From the NCBI GenBank assembly GCA_028288775.1, contig JAQGHP010000581.1:1-26789 (forward strand): 26,789 bases of DNA, written 5' to 3'. Source of the stretch: Phycisphaerales bacterium. Lineage in GTDB: Bacteria; Planctomycetota; Phycisphaerae; Tepidisphaerales; Tepidisphaeraceae. Position 1 is the stretch's first letter. Each line of letters starts with the position of its first letter. Shown here one piece after another: positions 1 to 7,900 of this stretch. The notes beneath the pieces were generated by a model. It was given only the letters and a program-made list of their open reading frames with translations, was not told the origin of the DNA and ran no database searches. The translations under genes were made by a program, and so were the position numbers.

Positions 1-209
1 GGCATGACGCGGACCCAGTCCGGCAGCAGCGCCCCCACGCCGATGAGCTGCGGCCGCACGAGCAGCGTGATCGTCGCTCCCGGCCATCGCCGGTGCAGGC
101 CCGATAACAACATCGTTCCCAGAACGATATCGCCCAGCCCGTCCAGGCGCGTCACCAGGATCGTCTCAACGGATTGTGGCAGGGGAGTAAGTGGTGCGGC
201 GTTCTCCAT
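1..209 (-). CDS. Glycosyltransferase family 9 (heptosyltransferase-like), N-terminus only
   Basis: Partial gene read leftward off the window edge; about 69 residues are visible. The N-terminus reads as a short polar stretch followed by ILVTRLDGLGDIVLG and, further on, ATITLLVRP. This is the first beta-alpha unit of GT9/ADP-heptose:LPS heptosyltransferase-like proteins, where the R-x-D/G-x-G-D turn opens the Rossmann-like acceptor domain. The start at 209 is the only ATG that fits the conserved region; two ATGs just upstream are in other frames. It diverges from the GT2 gene at 316 with a gap of about 105 bases, so promoters for both may lie there. GT9 enzymes often transfer heptose, which suits the heptose-nucleotide genes downstream, but the sugar and acceptor cannot be read from this fragment. 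Confidence 0.75.
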   Translation of the reverse strand, partial: MENAAPLTPLPQSVETILVTRLDGLGDIVLGTMLLSGLHRRWPGATITLLVRPQLIGVGALLPDWVRVM

Positions 210-315
210 GAGCCGCCCATCATACGCGGTGGCCCCGATGGCATTCCAGCCGATAAGACAAGAGCAACAGTTTCGGCGCCGCCGACCGTCCCGTTCTGTC
301 CACCGGAGAAACCTC

Positions 316-1065
316 ATGGCCTCGCCTGCATCGCATGCGCCCGCGCCGCGTCTGAGCGTGATCGTTCCGGCCTACAACGAAGCTGCGACGATCGCGACCA
401 CCCTCGCCGCGATGCGCAACTATCTCGACGCGCAGCCGTGGGGCTATGAGGTGATCGTCTCCGCCGACGGCTCGGATGGCACGCGCGAAATCGCCGCCGC
501 TTTCGCGCCGGGCGATTCGCGGTTCCAGGTCATCGGCTCCCCCGAACGCGGCGGCAAAGGCCGCGGCGTACGGGCCGGAGTGCTCCGCGCCGCGGGCGAT
601 CTCATTGGCTTCATCGACGCCGACTACAAAACCCCCATCGAAGATATCGACAAGCTCCTGCCCTTCCTCGACGGCGGCTACGACGTGGCAATCGGCTCCC
701 GTCGCACCGACGATGCGCGCATTGAGGTCGCGCAGCCGCTCTATCGTCGATTGGGTTCGCGGGTGTTCGGCTCGGTCGTTCGCGGCTTCATCGGCCTGCC
801 CAAGGTCCGCGACACGCAGTGCGGCTTCAAGTTCTTCACCCGCGCCGCCGCCCGCTCGCTGTTTTCGCTCCAGCGGATCGACGGGTACATGTTCGACGTG
901 GAAATCCTGCGCCTTTGCCGGCTGCTGAACTTAAGCATTGCCGAGGTAGGCGTCCGCTGGCGCGACGACGGCGACAGCCGCTACGACCCCGTCCGCGGCA
1001 CCATCAAAAATGCCCGCGAGCTCCTCCGCATTCGCCGGATGCGCTACGAGTTGAAAGCGGCGTAA
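316..1065 (+). CDS. Glycosyltransferase family 2, dolichyl/polyprenyl-phosphate glycosyltransferase-like (ALG5/DPM1 type)
   Basis: A 249-residue inverting GT-A enzyme. LSVIVPAYNEA (about residues 13-23) is the classic GT2 nucleotide-binding start. SADGSDGT follows near 49-56, GGKGRGVRAG near 79-88, and the metal-binding DAD near 101-103. The later RDTQCGFKFF and GDSRYDPVRGT segments are typical of the ALG5/DPM1-like branch, which moves a sugar from a nucleotide carrier to a polyprenyl phosphate at the inner membrane. There is no C-terminal membrane segment, so membrane association would be peripheral. ATG 316 was chosen because homology starts right after it; the open frame extends back to position 4, but that part overlaps the divergent GT9 gene. 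Next downstream is a GT-C-like membrane protein, the class that uses polyprenyl-phosphate sugars, so the pair could act in sequence. Confidence 0.85.
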   Translation: MASPASHAPAPRLSVIVPAYNEAATIATTLAAMRNYLDAQPWGYEVIVSADGSDGTREIAAAFAPGDSRFQVIGSPERGGKGRGVRAGVLRAAGDLIGFIDADYKTPIEDIDKLLPFLDGGYDVAIGSRRTDDARIEVAQPLYRRLGSRVFGSVVRGFIGLPKVRDTQCGFKFFTRAAARSLFSLQRIDGYMFDVEILRLCRLLNLSIAEVGVRWRDDGDSRYDPVRGTIKNARELLRIRRMRYELKAA

Positions 1066-1178
1066 TCGCCTGCTCACCACCTCATGCGCTGCGCGCTCAC
1101 GCATTGGCATGGGCGGCCTCCGCGCGAAGAGGCATGTGTGTGGCCTCCGCATGCCGTGACATGGCGGCCTGCGAATCC

Positions 1179-1270
1179 TGTGGCATGGGCGGCCCGCCCA
1201 TGGATCACGGTACTCCGTGACGTTCGGCAGGTACTCCGGTCGAAAAACGCAAAATGTGGCACAGCCGCCC
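1179..1270. repeat. Composite dispersed repeat, copy 1
   Basis: This stretch of about 92 bases begins with the GGCATGGGCGGCCCGCCCATG palindrome type and ends in the start of the GTGGCACAGCC hairpin. A second copy, roughly 85% identical by eye, lies inverted at about 16513-16605, 15 kb away. Both carry the same order of blocks: CGTGACGTTCGGC, then a GGTA-TCCGGTCGAA segment, then GCAAAATGTGGCACA. It lies between genes and has no credible ORF. Confidence 0.8.
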
Positions 1271-1330
1271 TCGGCTGTGATTCCGCCGTAGGCGGACGTT
1301 AAATACACAGCCGAGGGCGGCTGTGCCACA
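1255..1330. repeat. Inverted repeat, GTGGCACAGCC family, copy 1
   Basis: Perfect 25-base arms at 1255-1279 and 1306-1330 surround a 26-base centre that itself holds a small hairpin, TCCGCC-GTA-GGCGGA. Two more copies with the same nested design lie at 16417-16492 and 17448-17524. A related palindrome (GCCCACGGGCGGGCCGCCCG type) follows at 1375-1398. The rest of the gap 1066-1502 shows no other coding signal. Confidence 0.85.
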
Positions 1331-1502
1331 CAATTATTGAAAGGCCGCAGCACCTGGCTTCGCAGCGGAGTACCGCCCACGGGCGGGCCGCCCGTGCCAC
1401 GGCAAAACTCGCCGCTCACCACGCCGCCCCAACGTCCGAAAATACTCGACCCTTCCCAAATTTCATTCCCGCCCTCCACCGCCGCCGAACCAATACCTAC
1501 GC

Positions 1503-3134
1503 ATGACCGCCGCGGCTGACATCCTCTCCCCCATACTCGCCAGCCCCGGCGCGCGCGGCGCAACCCATCGCGCCATGAAGGAATCCCCCGCGTTACCTCG
1601 ACCCGGCCTCCGCGAGCACCTTTTCATCCTTCCCGTATTGATCATCGTGCTCACGACTTTCGCCTGGTTCGTCACCTGGGGCGGCTGGCATCTCTTCGAC
1701 GCCGAACCCCTCACCGGCTACTACGACGCCGAGGCCCGCGGCATCCTCCACGGCCGCCTCGACGTCCCGCCCGGCGCAATCTCGTTCGAGGCTTTCCTCC
1801 GCGACGGCAAGTCCTACGGCTACTACGGCGTCGCGCCCGCCCTGCTCCGCCTGCCGCTGGCGGCAATGTTCCCCCGCATGGACGGCCGCTGGAGTCGCTC
1901 GTTCCTGCTCGCCGCCTGCACCCTCAACGTCCTGTACGCCTACCGGTTTCTCCTGCTCCTCCGCGAGGGCGATGCGCCGTTGAGCCGGGCGCAGAAGCAG
2001 ACCTTTTCGCTGTTCGTGCTCTCCGCGGGAATCGGCTCGACGAACCTGTTCATGGCCAGCCGCTCGTACGTCTATCATGAAGCGATCATGTGGGGCGCGA
2101 CGTTCTCGTTGCTCTTCGCGTACTACCTCGTCCGCTATCTCAGTCGACCGACCCTGCGGCTGCTGGGGCTCGCCGGGGCGCTCGCCTTCATGGCTTTCTT
2201 CTCTCGCGCAACCGGCGGCGCGGGGGCGCTGCTGGCGCTGTTACTACTTGGGGCAATACTGTTGTACCTGGCGATTCCGCGACGAAGTGCGAATCCCCCG
2301 GTGATCTCCGCGGCCGAACGTCAGCATTCCGTTTCGTTTCTGTCGCGCGCATTCGGACTCTCTCTCCCTACCCATCCCCTGCGCCATGCCCTCCTTGCGG
2401 GGTTGATGGTCATTTCCACCATCGCTTTCTACTTCGCTATCAACTACGCCAAGTTCCGCACGTTCGACGGCGTGCCCGTGCGGCTGTACGTCCAATACCT
2501 GAAAAACCCCGAGCGCATGGCGATCACCGGCGGCCGGCAGATTCATCCCGAGAACCTGCGCACGGGTCTCGCCAGCTATTTCGGTCTCCGTGCCGTCGAA
2601 ATCGGGCCGGAATTCCCGTGGGTTTATATGACCGTCAGCCCACCGGTCTTCGCGGGTGCGGCCATCGACGTCGTCGAGCCGACTTCGAGCGTGCCGGTCA
2701 GCATGCCGGCGCTGTTCCTCCTCGCATGCGCCGGTGTTTTCGCGACCATCCGTGCCCACTCGCCGGAACTGCGCCGGCTGCGCCTGCCCGTGATTTGTCT
2801 GCTGGTGGGCGGGTGCGTCGTGCTGGCGACGGTCGGCATTACCGAGCGGTATCTCCATGACTTCTACCCCTTCCTGCTGGTAGCCGGGGCGGCGGGGGCG
2901 GTGCAATTCGCGGCGATGCGCCGCACGGGGCCGCGGGCGATCCTCGCCAAGGCGCTCGTGCCGCTAACGCTCGTGGGCATCTGTTTGAATGCCGCATTCG
3001 CGTACGACTACCAGCGCGAAATCGTTTGGGGAGTGCCCGCCGACACGCGGGCGCAGTTGACCAGTGTCCGCGCCGGAATCGACCACGCATTAGGCCGGGA
3101 GCCCGCGCTCCCGCGGGAGGCAGGAGCCAAATGA
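1503..3134 (+). CDS. Polytopic membrane protein, probable GT-C (family 39-like) glycosyltransferase
   Basis: A 543-residue protein with about 10 hydrophobic segments, the first near residues 39-62. After it a periplasmic-type loop reads FDAEPLTGYYDAEARGILHG, followed by YGYYGVAPALLRLP. This acidic first loop and the late ITERYLHDFYPFLLVAG segment resemble bacterial GT-C/family 39-like proteins that take sugar from a polyprenyl phosphate; the acidic residues in the loop are candidate catalytic positions. The start is uncertain: neither ATG 1503 nor ATG 1575 has a clear Shine-Dalgarno, and the shorter form would begin MKESPALPRPG. The stop overlaps the next gene's ATG by four bases (ATGA), so the two are probably translationally coupled. 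It could instead be an O-antigen or transport-type membrane protein, so the function is tentative. Confidence 0.7.
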   Translation: MTAAADILSPILASPGARGATHRAMKESPALPRPGLREHLFILPVLIIVLTTFAWFVTWGGWHLFDAEPLTGYYDAEARGILHGRLDVPPGAISFEAFLRDGKSYGYYGVAPALLRLPLAAMFPRMDGRWSRSFLLAACTLNVLYAYRFLLLLREGDAPLSRAQKQTFSLFVLSAGIGSTNLFMASRSYVYHEAIMWGATFSLLFAYYLVRYLSRPTLRLLGLAGALAFMAFFSRATGGAGALLALLLLGAILLYLAIPRRSANPPVISAAERQHSVSFLSRAFGLSLPTHPLRHALLAGLMVISTIAFYFAINYAKFRTFDGVPVRLYVQYLKNPERMAITGGRQIHPENLRTGLASYFGLRAVEIGPEFPWVYMTVSPPVFAGAAIDVVEPTSSVPVSMPALFLLACAGVFATIRAHSPELRRLRLPVICLLVGGCVVLATVGITERYLHDFYPFLLVAGAAGAVQFAAMRRTGPRAILAKALVPLTLVGICLNAAFAYDYQREIVWGVPADTRAQLTSVRAGIDHALGREPALPREAGAK

Positions 3135-4102
3135 CCCGTTATTTCATTACCGGCGGCGCTGGCTTCATCGGCAGCACGCTCGCCGACCGCCTCCTCGCGG
3201 CGGGCCACGCCGTGACCGTCTACGACAACTTCTCCACCGGCCGCCGGCCGTTCCTCGCCAGCGCGCGGGACCACCGCAACTTCCGCCTGATCGAGGGCGA
3301 CACCCTCGACTGCGCCAAATTGAGCGATTCCATCAAAGGCCACGACTTCGTCTTCCACCTCGCCGCCAACGCGGACGTGCGCTTCGGCACCCAGCACCCG
3401 CGCAGGGACCTCGAGCAGAACACCATCGGAACCCACAACGTGCTCGAAGCCATGCGCCTCGGCGGAGTGAAGCAGATCGCCTTCTCCTCCACCGGCTCCG
3501 TCTACGGTGAACCGGACGTATTCCCCACTCCCGAGACTGCTGCGTTCCCCGTGCAAACGTCGCTCTACGCCGCGAGCAAATTGGCGGGCGAGGGGATGCT
3601 CGCCGCGTATTGCGCCGGTTTCGGTTTCCGCGGCTACGTCTTCCGCTTCGTCTCGATCCTCGGCGAGCGCTACTCCCACGGGCATGTGTACGACTTCTAC
3701 CGCCAACTATCCGCCGACCCGTCGCAGATCCGTATCCTGGGCGACGGAACGCAGCGCAAGAGCTACCTCTACGTGCAGGACTGCATCGACGCGATGCTGA
3801 CGGCGATCGAGCAGGCGGACGCGCCGGTGAACGTGTTCAACCTCGGCACGGACGAGTATTGCCGGGTGAGCGATTCGCTCGATTGGATCACCGCGAAGTT
3901 GAACGTCCGCCCCCGGCGCAACCACACCGGCGGCCCGCGCGGCTGGGTGGGCGACAGCCCGTTCATCTTCCTCGACACCGCAAAGGTGCGCGCCCTCGGC
4001 TGGCGTCCTAAGCTCACGATCCGGCAGGGTGTCGAGAAGACGGTGGAATATTTGCAGGCGAACTCCTGGCTCTTCGATGCGCCGGAAGCCGCGGCAGCCT
4101 GA
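3131..4102 (+). CDS. NAD-dependent epimerase/dehydratase (extended SDR, GalE-like)
   Basis: A 323-residue nucleotide-sugar enzyme. GGAGFIG (about residues 8-14) binds NAD, HLAANADV (77-84) lines the cofactor pocket, SSTGSVYGE holds the catalytic Ser/Thr near 120-121, and YAASK gives Tyr146 and Lys150. RKSYLYVQD and the late NLGTDEY segments are normal for GalE-like extended SDRs. Length is typical of the family. ATG 3131 overlaps the upstream stop and is preceded by purine-rich GGGAGG and AGGAG, so the start is well supported; the open frame running back to 3026 is not needed. Family members act as 4-epimerases, 4,6-dehydratases or decarboxylases on nucleotide sugars. Next to GDP-heptose genes, a role in altering the heptose or a second sugar is possible, but the substrate cannot be read. 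Confidence 0.85.
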   Translation: MTRYFITGGAGFIGSTLADRLLAAGHAVTVYDNFSTGRRPFLASARDHRNFRLIEGDTLDCAKLSDSIKGHDFVFHLAANADVRFGTQHPRRDLEQNTIGTHNVLEAMRLGGVKQIAFSSTGSVYGEPDVFPTPETAAFPVQTSLYAASKLAGEGMLAAYCAGFGFRGYVFRFVSILGERYSHGHVYDFYRQLSADPSQIRILGDGTQRKSYLYVQDCIDAMLTAIEQADAPVNVFNLGTDEYCRVSDSLDWITAKLNVRPRRNHTGGPRGWVGDSPFIFLDTAKVRALGWRPKLTIRQGVEKTVEYLQANSWLFDAPEAAAA

Positions 4103-4147
4103 CGCCGCCGTGGCATGGGCGGCCCGCCCATGTCCAAGCGCTCCGGT

Positions 4148-4279
4148 CCCCTCTCCCTCGTACTCGGGGAAAGGGATAGGGTGAGGGGCGGAACGTGAAG
4201 TAGCGCCGTTGGCAATGAAAGCGCAACTTGATGCTCGGCCCCTCACCCCAACCCTCTCCCTCGGGTACGAGGGAGAAAG
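4148..4279. repeat. Inverted repeat, CCCTCTCCCTCG-type family
   Basis: Two arms of about 42 bases (4148-4189 and 4238-4279) match each other in inverted orientation with a few changes; the core is CCCTCTCCCTCGTACTCGGG and its complement. A GGCATGGGCGGCCCGCCCATG palindrome sits just before it at 4111-4132. Relatives occur at 9372-9481, 17329-17370 and 21400-21544. Confidence 0.8.
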
Positions 4280-4285
4280 AGCAGC

Positions 4286-4347
4286 GTAGGGTGGGTGTAC
4301 TCGCCCACCGTCGAACGGGAAATGGTGGGCGAGTACACCCACCCTAC
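4286..4347. repeat. Perfect 24-base inverted repeat
   Basis: Arms 4286-4309 and 4324-4347 (starting GTAGGGTGGGTGTACTCGCC) are perfectly complementary, with a 14-base loop. There is no T-tract, so it is not a standard intrinsic terminator. Confidence 0.85.
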
Positions 4348-4357
4348 ATCCTGAATT

Positions 4358-4409
4358 TTGTGGTGCAGGCTTTCAGCCTGCATTGGCAGCCTGAAAGTCT
4401 GCACCACAA
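4358..4409. repeat. Inverted repeat, TGTGGTGCAGGCTTTCAGCC family, copy 1
   Basis: Arms 4358-4381 and 4386-4409 pair with two mismatches and a very short loop. A second copy lies at 6496-6551. A partial GGGCCGCCCATGCC palindrome follows at 4431-4447, so the gap between the epimerase and SDR genes is almost wholly repeat. Confidence 0.8.
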
Positions 4410-4465
4410 GCGCATCCGACAAACCATGAGCGGGCCGCCCATGCCATGATTCGGCCCTGCGACGC

Positions 4466-5341
4466 ATGCAGATGAACTTTCCGCTCCTCAACAAAATCGC
4501 TCTCGTCACCGGCGCATCCCGCGGGCTGGGCGCTGCCATTGCGCAGCAGCTCGCCCACGACGGCGCAAGCCTCGCTCTGGTCGCGCGCGACGCGGCGGCC
4601 CTCGAATCTTTCCTACCTCGCCTCCGTGATGCGCGCGTCGCGCAGACTCAGCAATTCCGCTTCTTCCCCGCCGACCTTTCACAGGAATCGCAGTCGCGCA
4701 GCGTCGCGGAGGCGGTGACGAACCAAATGGGCGGCGTGGACATTCTCGTCAACAACGCCGCGATCCAAGGCCCGATCGGCGCAATCGACGCCGTCGATTG
4801 GAACGCCTGGCGGGCGGTTTTCGACGTCAATCTCTTCGCCCCCGCGCTACTTTCCCAATTGCTGATCCCCGTCATGCGCTCCCGCGGCGGCGGGAAAATC
4901 ATCAATCTCTCCGGCGGGGGCGCGACCGGCCCGCGCCCCGATTTCTCCGCCTATGCCGCCAGCAAGTGCGCCCTCGTCCGCCTCACCGAGACACTTGCGG
5001 AGGAGCTGAAATCCCAGCGCATCGACGTGAACGCCGTCGCCCCCGGCCCGATGAACACGCGGATGCTCGACGAAGTCCTTGCTGCCGGCACGTCCGCGGC
5101 CCCGCGGGAATACGCCGCCGCGGTCGAGCGGAAGCGCGGCGGCGGAACGCCGCCCGACCGGGCCGCGGCGCTCGTCGCATGGCTCGCTTCCCCGGCCAGC
5201 GATGGCATCACGGGAAAATTGATCAGCGCCGTGTGGGATGACTGGGAAACTCTTGCGGAACGTCGCGACGAACTGGCCGGAAGCGATGTCTATACGCTAC
5301 GACGCGTAACTCCGAAGGAAGAGCTGGTCCGCCACAGATGA
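4466..5341 (+). CDS. Short-chain dehydrogenase/reductase (classical SDR)
   Basis: A 291-residue classical SDR. TGASRGLG (about 15-22) is the NAD(P)-binding motif, and VARDA after the second strand may favour NADP. NNAA is at 96-99, and the catalytic Ser149, Tyr163 and Lys167 are in INLSGGG and YAASK. The PGPMNTRM segment after the last strand is typical of the family. Start may be ATG 4466 or ATG 4472; neither has a clear ribosome site. The last codons and TGA stop lie inside a dispersed CACAGATG repeat, so the C-terminal LVRHR is probably repeat-encoded. By position it may reduce a keto-sugar intermediate for this glycan locus, but SDR substrates cannot be assigned from motifs alone. Confidence 0.85.
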   Translation: MQMNFPLLNKIALVTGASRGLGAAIAQQLAHDGASLALVARDAAALESFLPRLRDARVAQTQQFRFFPADLSQESQSRSVAEAVTNQMGGVDILVNNAAIQGPIGAIDAVDWNAWRAVFDVNLFAPALLSQLLIPVMRSRGGGKIINLSGGGATGPRPDFSAYAASKCALVRLTETLAEELKSQRIDVNAVAPGPMNTRMLDEVLAAGTSAAPREYAAAVERKRGGGTPPDRAAALVAWLASPASDGITGKLISAVWDDWETLAERRDELAGSDVYTLRRVTPKEELVRHR

Positions 5342-5491
5342 ACACAGATGGACACAGATGGGAGGGGGAATCCAAAAACGTAAAACGTGAAAACGTAAGG
5401 CGAGAATGGGCTGCGGACATTGGTTAGTGGTGAAGCTAGATAATCACGTTTACTGTCTTCATCCGTGTCCATCTGTGTTTATCTGTGGCGA
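5327..5491. repeat. Inverted repeat, CACAGATG-AACACAGATG family
   Basis: The left arm (about 5327-5361) has three spaced ACAGATG units; the right arm (about 5456-5491) is its near-complement with CATCTGTG units. The 95-base centre includes three AAAACGT-like units. The repeat starts within the SDR coding end and finishes 18 bases before the oxidoreductase start. Confidence 0.8.
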
Positions 5492-5508
5492 CACCAATTC
5501 GACTATCC

Positions 5509-6477
5509 ATGCGAATTTCTATCATCGGCTGCGGTCTGATCGGGAACAAGCGCGCGAAGGCGCTCGGCGGGCACGCGCTCGTCGCATGCGCCGATCCGAA
5601 CCTCGCTCGCGCGCAGGCGCTGGCCGCTTCGCATCCAAGCTGTTCCGCGTCAACCGATTGGCGAGCCGCCGCGACGCGGGATGACGTCGATGTCGTGATC
5701 GTTTCCACCACCAACGACGTGCTTGCCCCCGCGACTCTCGCGGCCGTCCACTCGGGCAAGCACGTGCTGGTCGAAAAGCCCGCGGCTCGCAACGCCGCGG
5801 AACTGGAGCCGGTCGTTCGCGCAGCGCGGGATGGAGGGGTGATCGTGAAAGTCGGCTTCAATCACCGCTTTCATCCGGCCCTGCTCAAGGCGAGGGAGAT
5901 CATCGACACCGGCGTGCTCGGCCCGCTGATGTTCCTCCGCGCCCGCTACGGGCACGGCGGGCGCTTGGGCATGGAGAAGGAATGGCGCGGCGACCCGGCC
6001 ATCTCTGGTGGCGGCGAAATGCTCGACCAAGGCGTTCACCTCATCGACCTTGCCCGCTGGTTCCTCGGCGACTTCGCCGAGGTCTCCGGCCATGTCGGCA
6101 CGTTCTTTTGGGACTGGCCCGTTGAAGACAATGGTTTCGCACTGCTAAAAACCGTGGCAGGTCAGGTCGCGTGGCTCCACGCGAGCTGCACGGAATGGAA
6201 GAACTGTTTCTCGTTCGAAATCTACGGAAAAACCGGCAAGCTTCACGTCGAAGGCGTCGGCGGAAGCTATGGCATCGAGCGGCTTTCGTTCTATCGGATG
6301 CTCCCGCAGATGGGCCCGCCGGAGACGACGATCTGGGAATACCCGGGGGAAGACCGCTCGTGGCATGTGGAGTTCGAACACTTCGCATCGTGCATTGCGC
6401 AGAAGAAACAACCAATCGGTTCGCTCGACGATGCCCTCGCGGCGCTCTCGATCGTGGACAAGCTATACGGACGTTAG
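5509..6477 (+). CDS. Gfo/Idh/MocA family oxidoreductase
   Basis: A 322-residue NAD(P)-dependent sugar oxidoreductase. The protein opens directly with MRISIIGCGLIGNKRA, whose GCGLIG is the dinucleotide-binding turn. VEKPAARNAAE is the family's conserved EKP segment, with its Lys in the active site. GFNHRFHPA and GEMLDQGVHLIDLARWFLG follow; the last carries the usual D-x-G-x-H-x-x-D pattern of substrate-binding residues. ATG 5509 is preferred because the fold begins at residue 3; the 8-residue longer form would start inside the repeat. Members oxidise or reduce sugar hydroxyls or nucleotide sugars. Lying between the SDR and the heptose kinase, it could modify the sugar core, but that is inference. 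Confidence 0.85.
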   Translation: MRISIIGCGLIGNKRAKALGGHALVACADPNLARAQALAASHPSCSASTDWRAAATRDDVDVVIVSTTNDVLAPATLAAVHSGKHVLVEKPAARNAAELEPVVRAARDGGVIVKVGFNHRFHPALLKAREIIDTGVLGPLMFLRARYGHGGRLGMEKEWRGDPAISGGGEMLDQGVHLIDLARWFLGDFAEVSGHVGTFFWDWPVEDNGFALLKTVAGQVAWLHASCTEWKNCFSFEIYGKTGKLHVEGVGGSYGIERLSFYRMLPQMGPPETTIWEYPGEDRSWHVEFEHFASCIAQKKQPIGSLDDALAALSIVDKLYGR

Positions 6478-6493
6478 TAATCGCGCGATTCGC

Positions 6494-6776
6494 GTTTTGT
6501 GGTACAGGCTTTCAGCCTGCGAATGCAGCCTGAAAGGCTGCACCACAAGCGCGTCTTTGCGCACCCGCGTTCAGGGATATTGGATTCTCTTGTAGCAGGT
6601 TTTCAACCCGTGTTAGAGGCGTCGGGATTCCAAGAATCCGCTCGGTCTCAATGCACTCAGCGCGGGTTGAAAACCCCTGCCACAACGTCGCGGCCCGATA
6701 ACTTTTCGCCCGCCTTTCCGCTCAGGTTTCCCCAAATTAACACCGATGAGATTCACGGATCGATATCGGTGTGCCG
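6494..6776. repeat. Block of three repeats between the oxidoreductase and hddA
   Basis: The gap holds a second TGTGGTGCAGGC-type palindrome (6496-6551). Next is a long inverted pair, TGTAGCAGGTTTTCAACCCG near 6591-6611 and its complement near 6663-6683. A short ACACCGATGAGATTCACGG block lies at 6740-6776. No coding or clear promoter signal was seen in the rest. Confidence 0.75.
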
Positions 6777-6810
6777 TGGCACGCCGCGTTGAGGCGGGAA
6801 GGGCCGTGTC

Positions 6811-7788
6811 ATGATTATTACCCGCAGTCCGTTGCGCATTTCTCTGGGCGGTGGAGGCACCGACCTCCCGTCCTATTACCGGAAGCACAGCGGCTTTCTC
6901 ATTGCCGCGGCCATCGACAAGTACGTCTACATCACGCTCCACCAGACCTTTCAGCCCGGGCTGATCGTCAAGTATTCGAAGATGGAGCAGGCCGCGGACG
7001 TGGACGACGTGCAGCACCCGATCGTGCGCGAGGCACTGCGATCGGTGGGGATTACTGAGCCGCACTTGGAGATCACGTCGATGGCCGACATCCCCGCGGG
7101 CACGGGGCTGGGGTCATCCGGTTCGTTCACCACGGCCCTGCTCAAGGCGCTGCACGCGTACCGCAAGAATCTGGTGCATCCGCAGGGCCTGGCCGAGCAG
7201 GCGTGCAACATCGAGATCGAGCGGCTGAATGAGCCGGTGGGAAAGCAGGACCAGTACATCGCCGCGTACGGCGGGCTTACGTGTTTCCAGTTCCTGCCCA
7301 ATGGGCACGTCGAGGCGTTCCCGCTCAAGGTCACTTCCGAAACGCTCTACAACCTCGAAGACAACCTGCTGCTGTTCTTCACGGGGTACAGCCGCTCGGC
7401 GTCGTCGATTTTGAAGGACCAGGATTCCCGCAGCCGCACGAGCGACAAGGAGATGATCGACAATCTTCACTTCGTGAAGGAACTGGGCTACCAGAGCCAG
7501 GAGGCGCTGGAAGCCGGCAACCTGGCGAAATTCGGCGAGCTGATGAACGTGCATTGGGAGCACAAAAAGCGCCGCAGCGGCGGCATGAGCAACGGCGACA
7601 TAGACCGCTTTTATCAGCTCGCCATGGAAAACGGCGCGCTCGGCGGAAAGCTGATCGGCGCCGGCGGCGGGGGGTTCCTGATGTTCTACGCCAACGACAA
7701 GACCCGCATCCGCAGGGCCATGACCGAGCAGGGCCTGCGCGAGGTGCGGTTCCGATTTGATTTCGAGGGGACGAAGATCGTTGCGTAG
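6811..7788 (+). CDS. hddA: D-glycero-alpha-D-manno-heptose 7-phosphate kinase (GHMP family)
   Basis: A 325-residue GHMP kinase. The start, MIITRSPLRISLGGGGTDLP, is characteristic of the HddA-like branch. The GHMP phosphate loop is PAGTGLGSSGSFTTAL (about 95-110), and the third motif is KLIGAGGGGFLMFY near the C-terminus. The kinase phosphorylates heptose 7-phosphate at C1 to the alpha-1,7-bisphosphate, using ATP in the cytosol. Length is normal. A purine-rich GGGAAGGG lies seven bases before ATG 6811. The next gene is its usual partner, the HddC-type guanylyltransferase, and the isomerase and phosphatase follow, which firmly supports the assignment. A fucose/galactokinase-like role is the main alternative but fits the context poorly. 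Confidence 0.9.
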   Translation: MIITRSPLRISLGGGGTDLPSYYRKHSGFLIAAAIDKYVYITLHQTFQPGLIVKYSKMEQAADVDDVQHPIVREALRSVGITEPHLEITSMADIPAGTGLGSSGSFTTALLKALHAYRKNLVHPQGLAEQACNIEIERLNEPVGKQDQYIAAYGGLTCFQFLPNGHVEAFPLKVTSETLYNLEDNLLLFFTGYSRSASSILKDQDSRSRTSDKEMIDNLHFVKELGYQSQEALEAGNLAKFGELMNVHWEHKKRRSGGMSNGDIDRFYQLAMENGALGGKLIGAGGGGFLMFYANDKTRIRRAMTEQGLREVRFRFDFEGTKIVA

Positions 7789-7815
7789 CGGCGCATTTTG
7801 TGCGGGCCGTAGTTT

Positions 7816-7900
7816 GCGAGAATGCAAAATGCAAAATGCAGAATGCAAAGTGCAAGATGACGGTGCCGAACCCGGGATCTCAAATTTGAGATTTGAGATC
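7816..7900. repeat. AAAATGCA-unit repeat and a perfect hairpin before hddC
   Basis: Tandem AATGCAAA-like units (7816-7857) belong to the family seen at 10046, 14752 and 18690. They are followed by a perfect 10-base inverted repeat, GATCTCAAAT (7876-7885) and its complement (7891-7900), with a 5-base loop, ending directly at the proposed GTG start. Such a hairpin could hide the start codon region. Confidence 0.8.

Noticed and set aside
931..1563. 210-codon minus-strand ORF
   Set aside because: It consists of translated palindromes and overlaps the GT2 end and the next gene's start. Its phrases recur wherever the same repeats are read, so it is not a gene.
7816..7857. Possible CRISPR-like array of AAAATGCA units
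   Set aside because: The units are only 8-9 bases with no unique spacers, and no cas gene is present.
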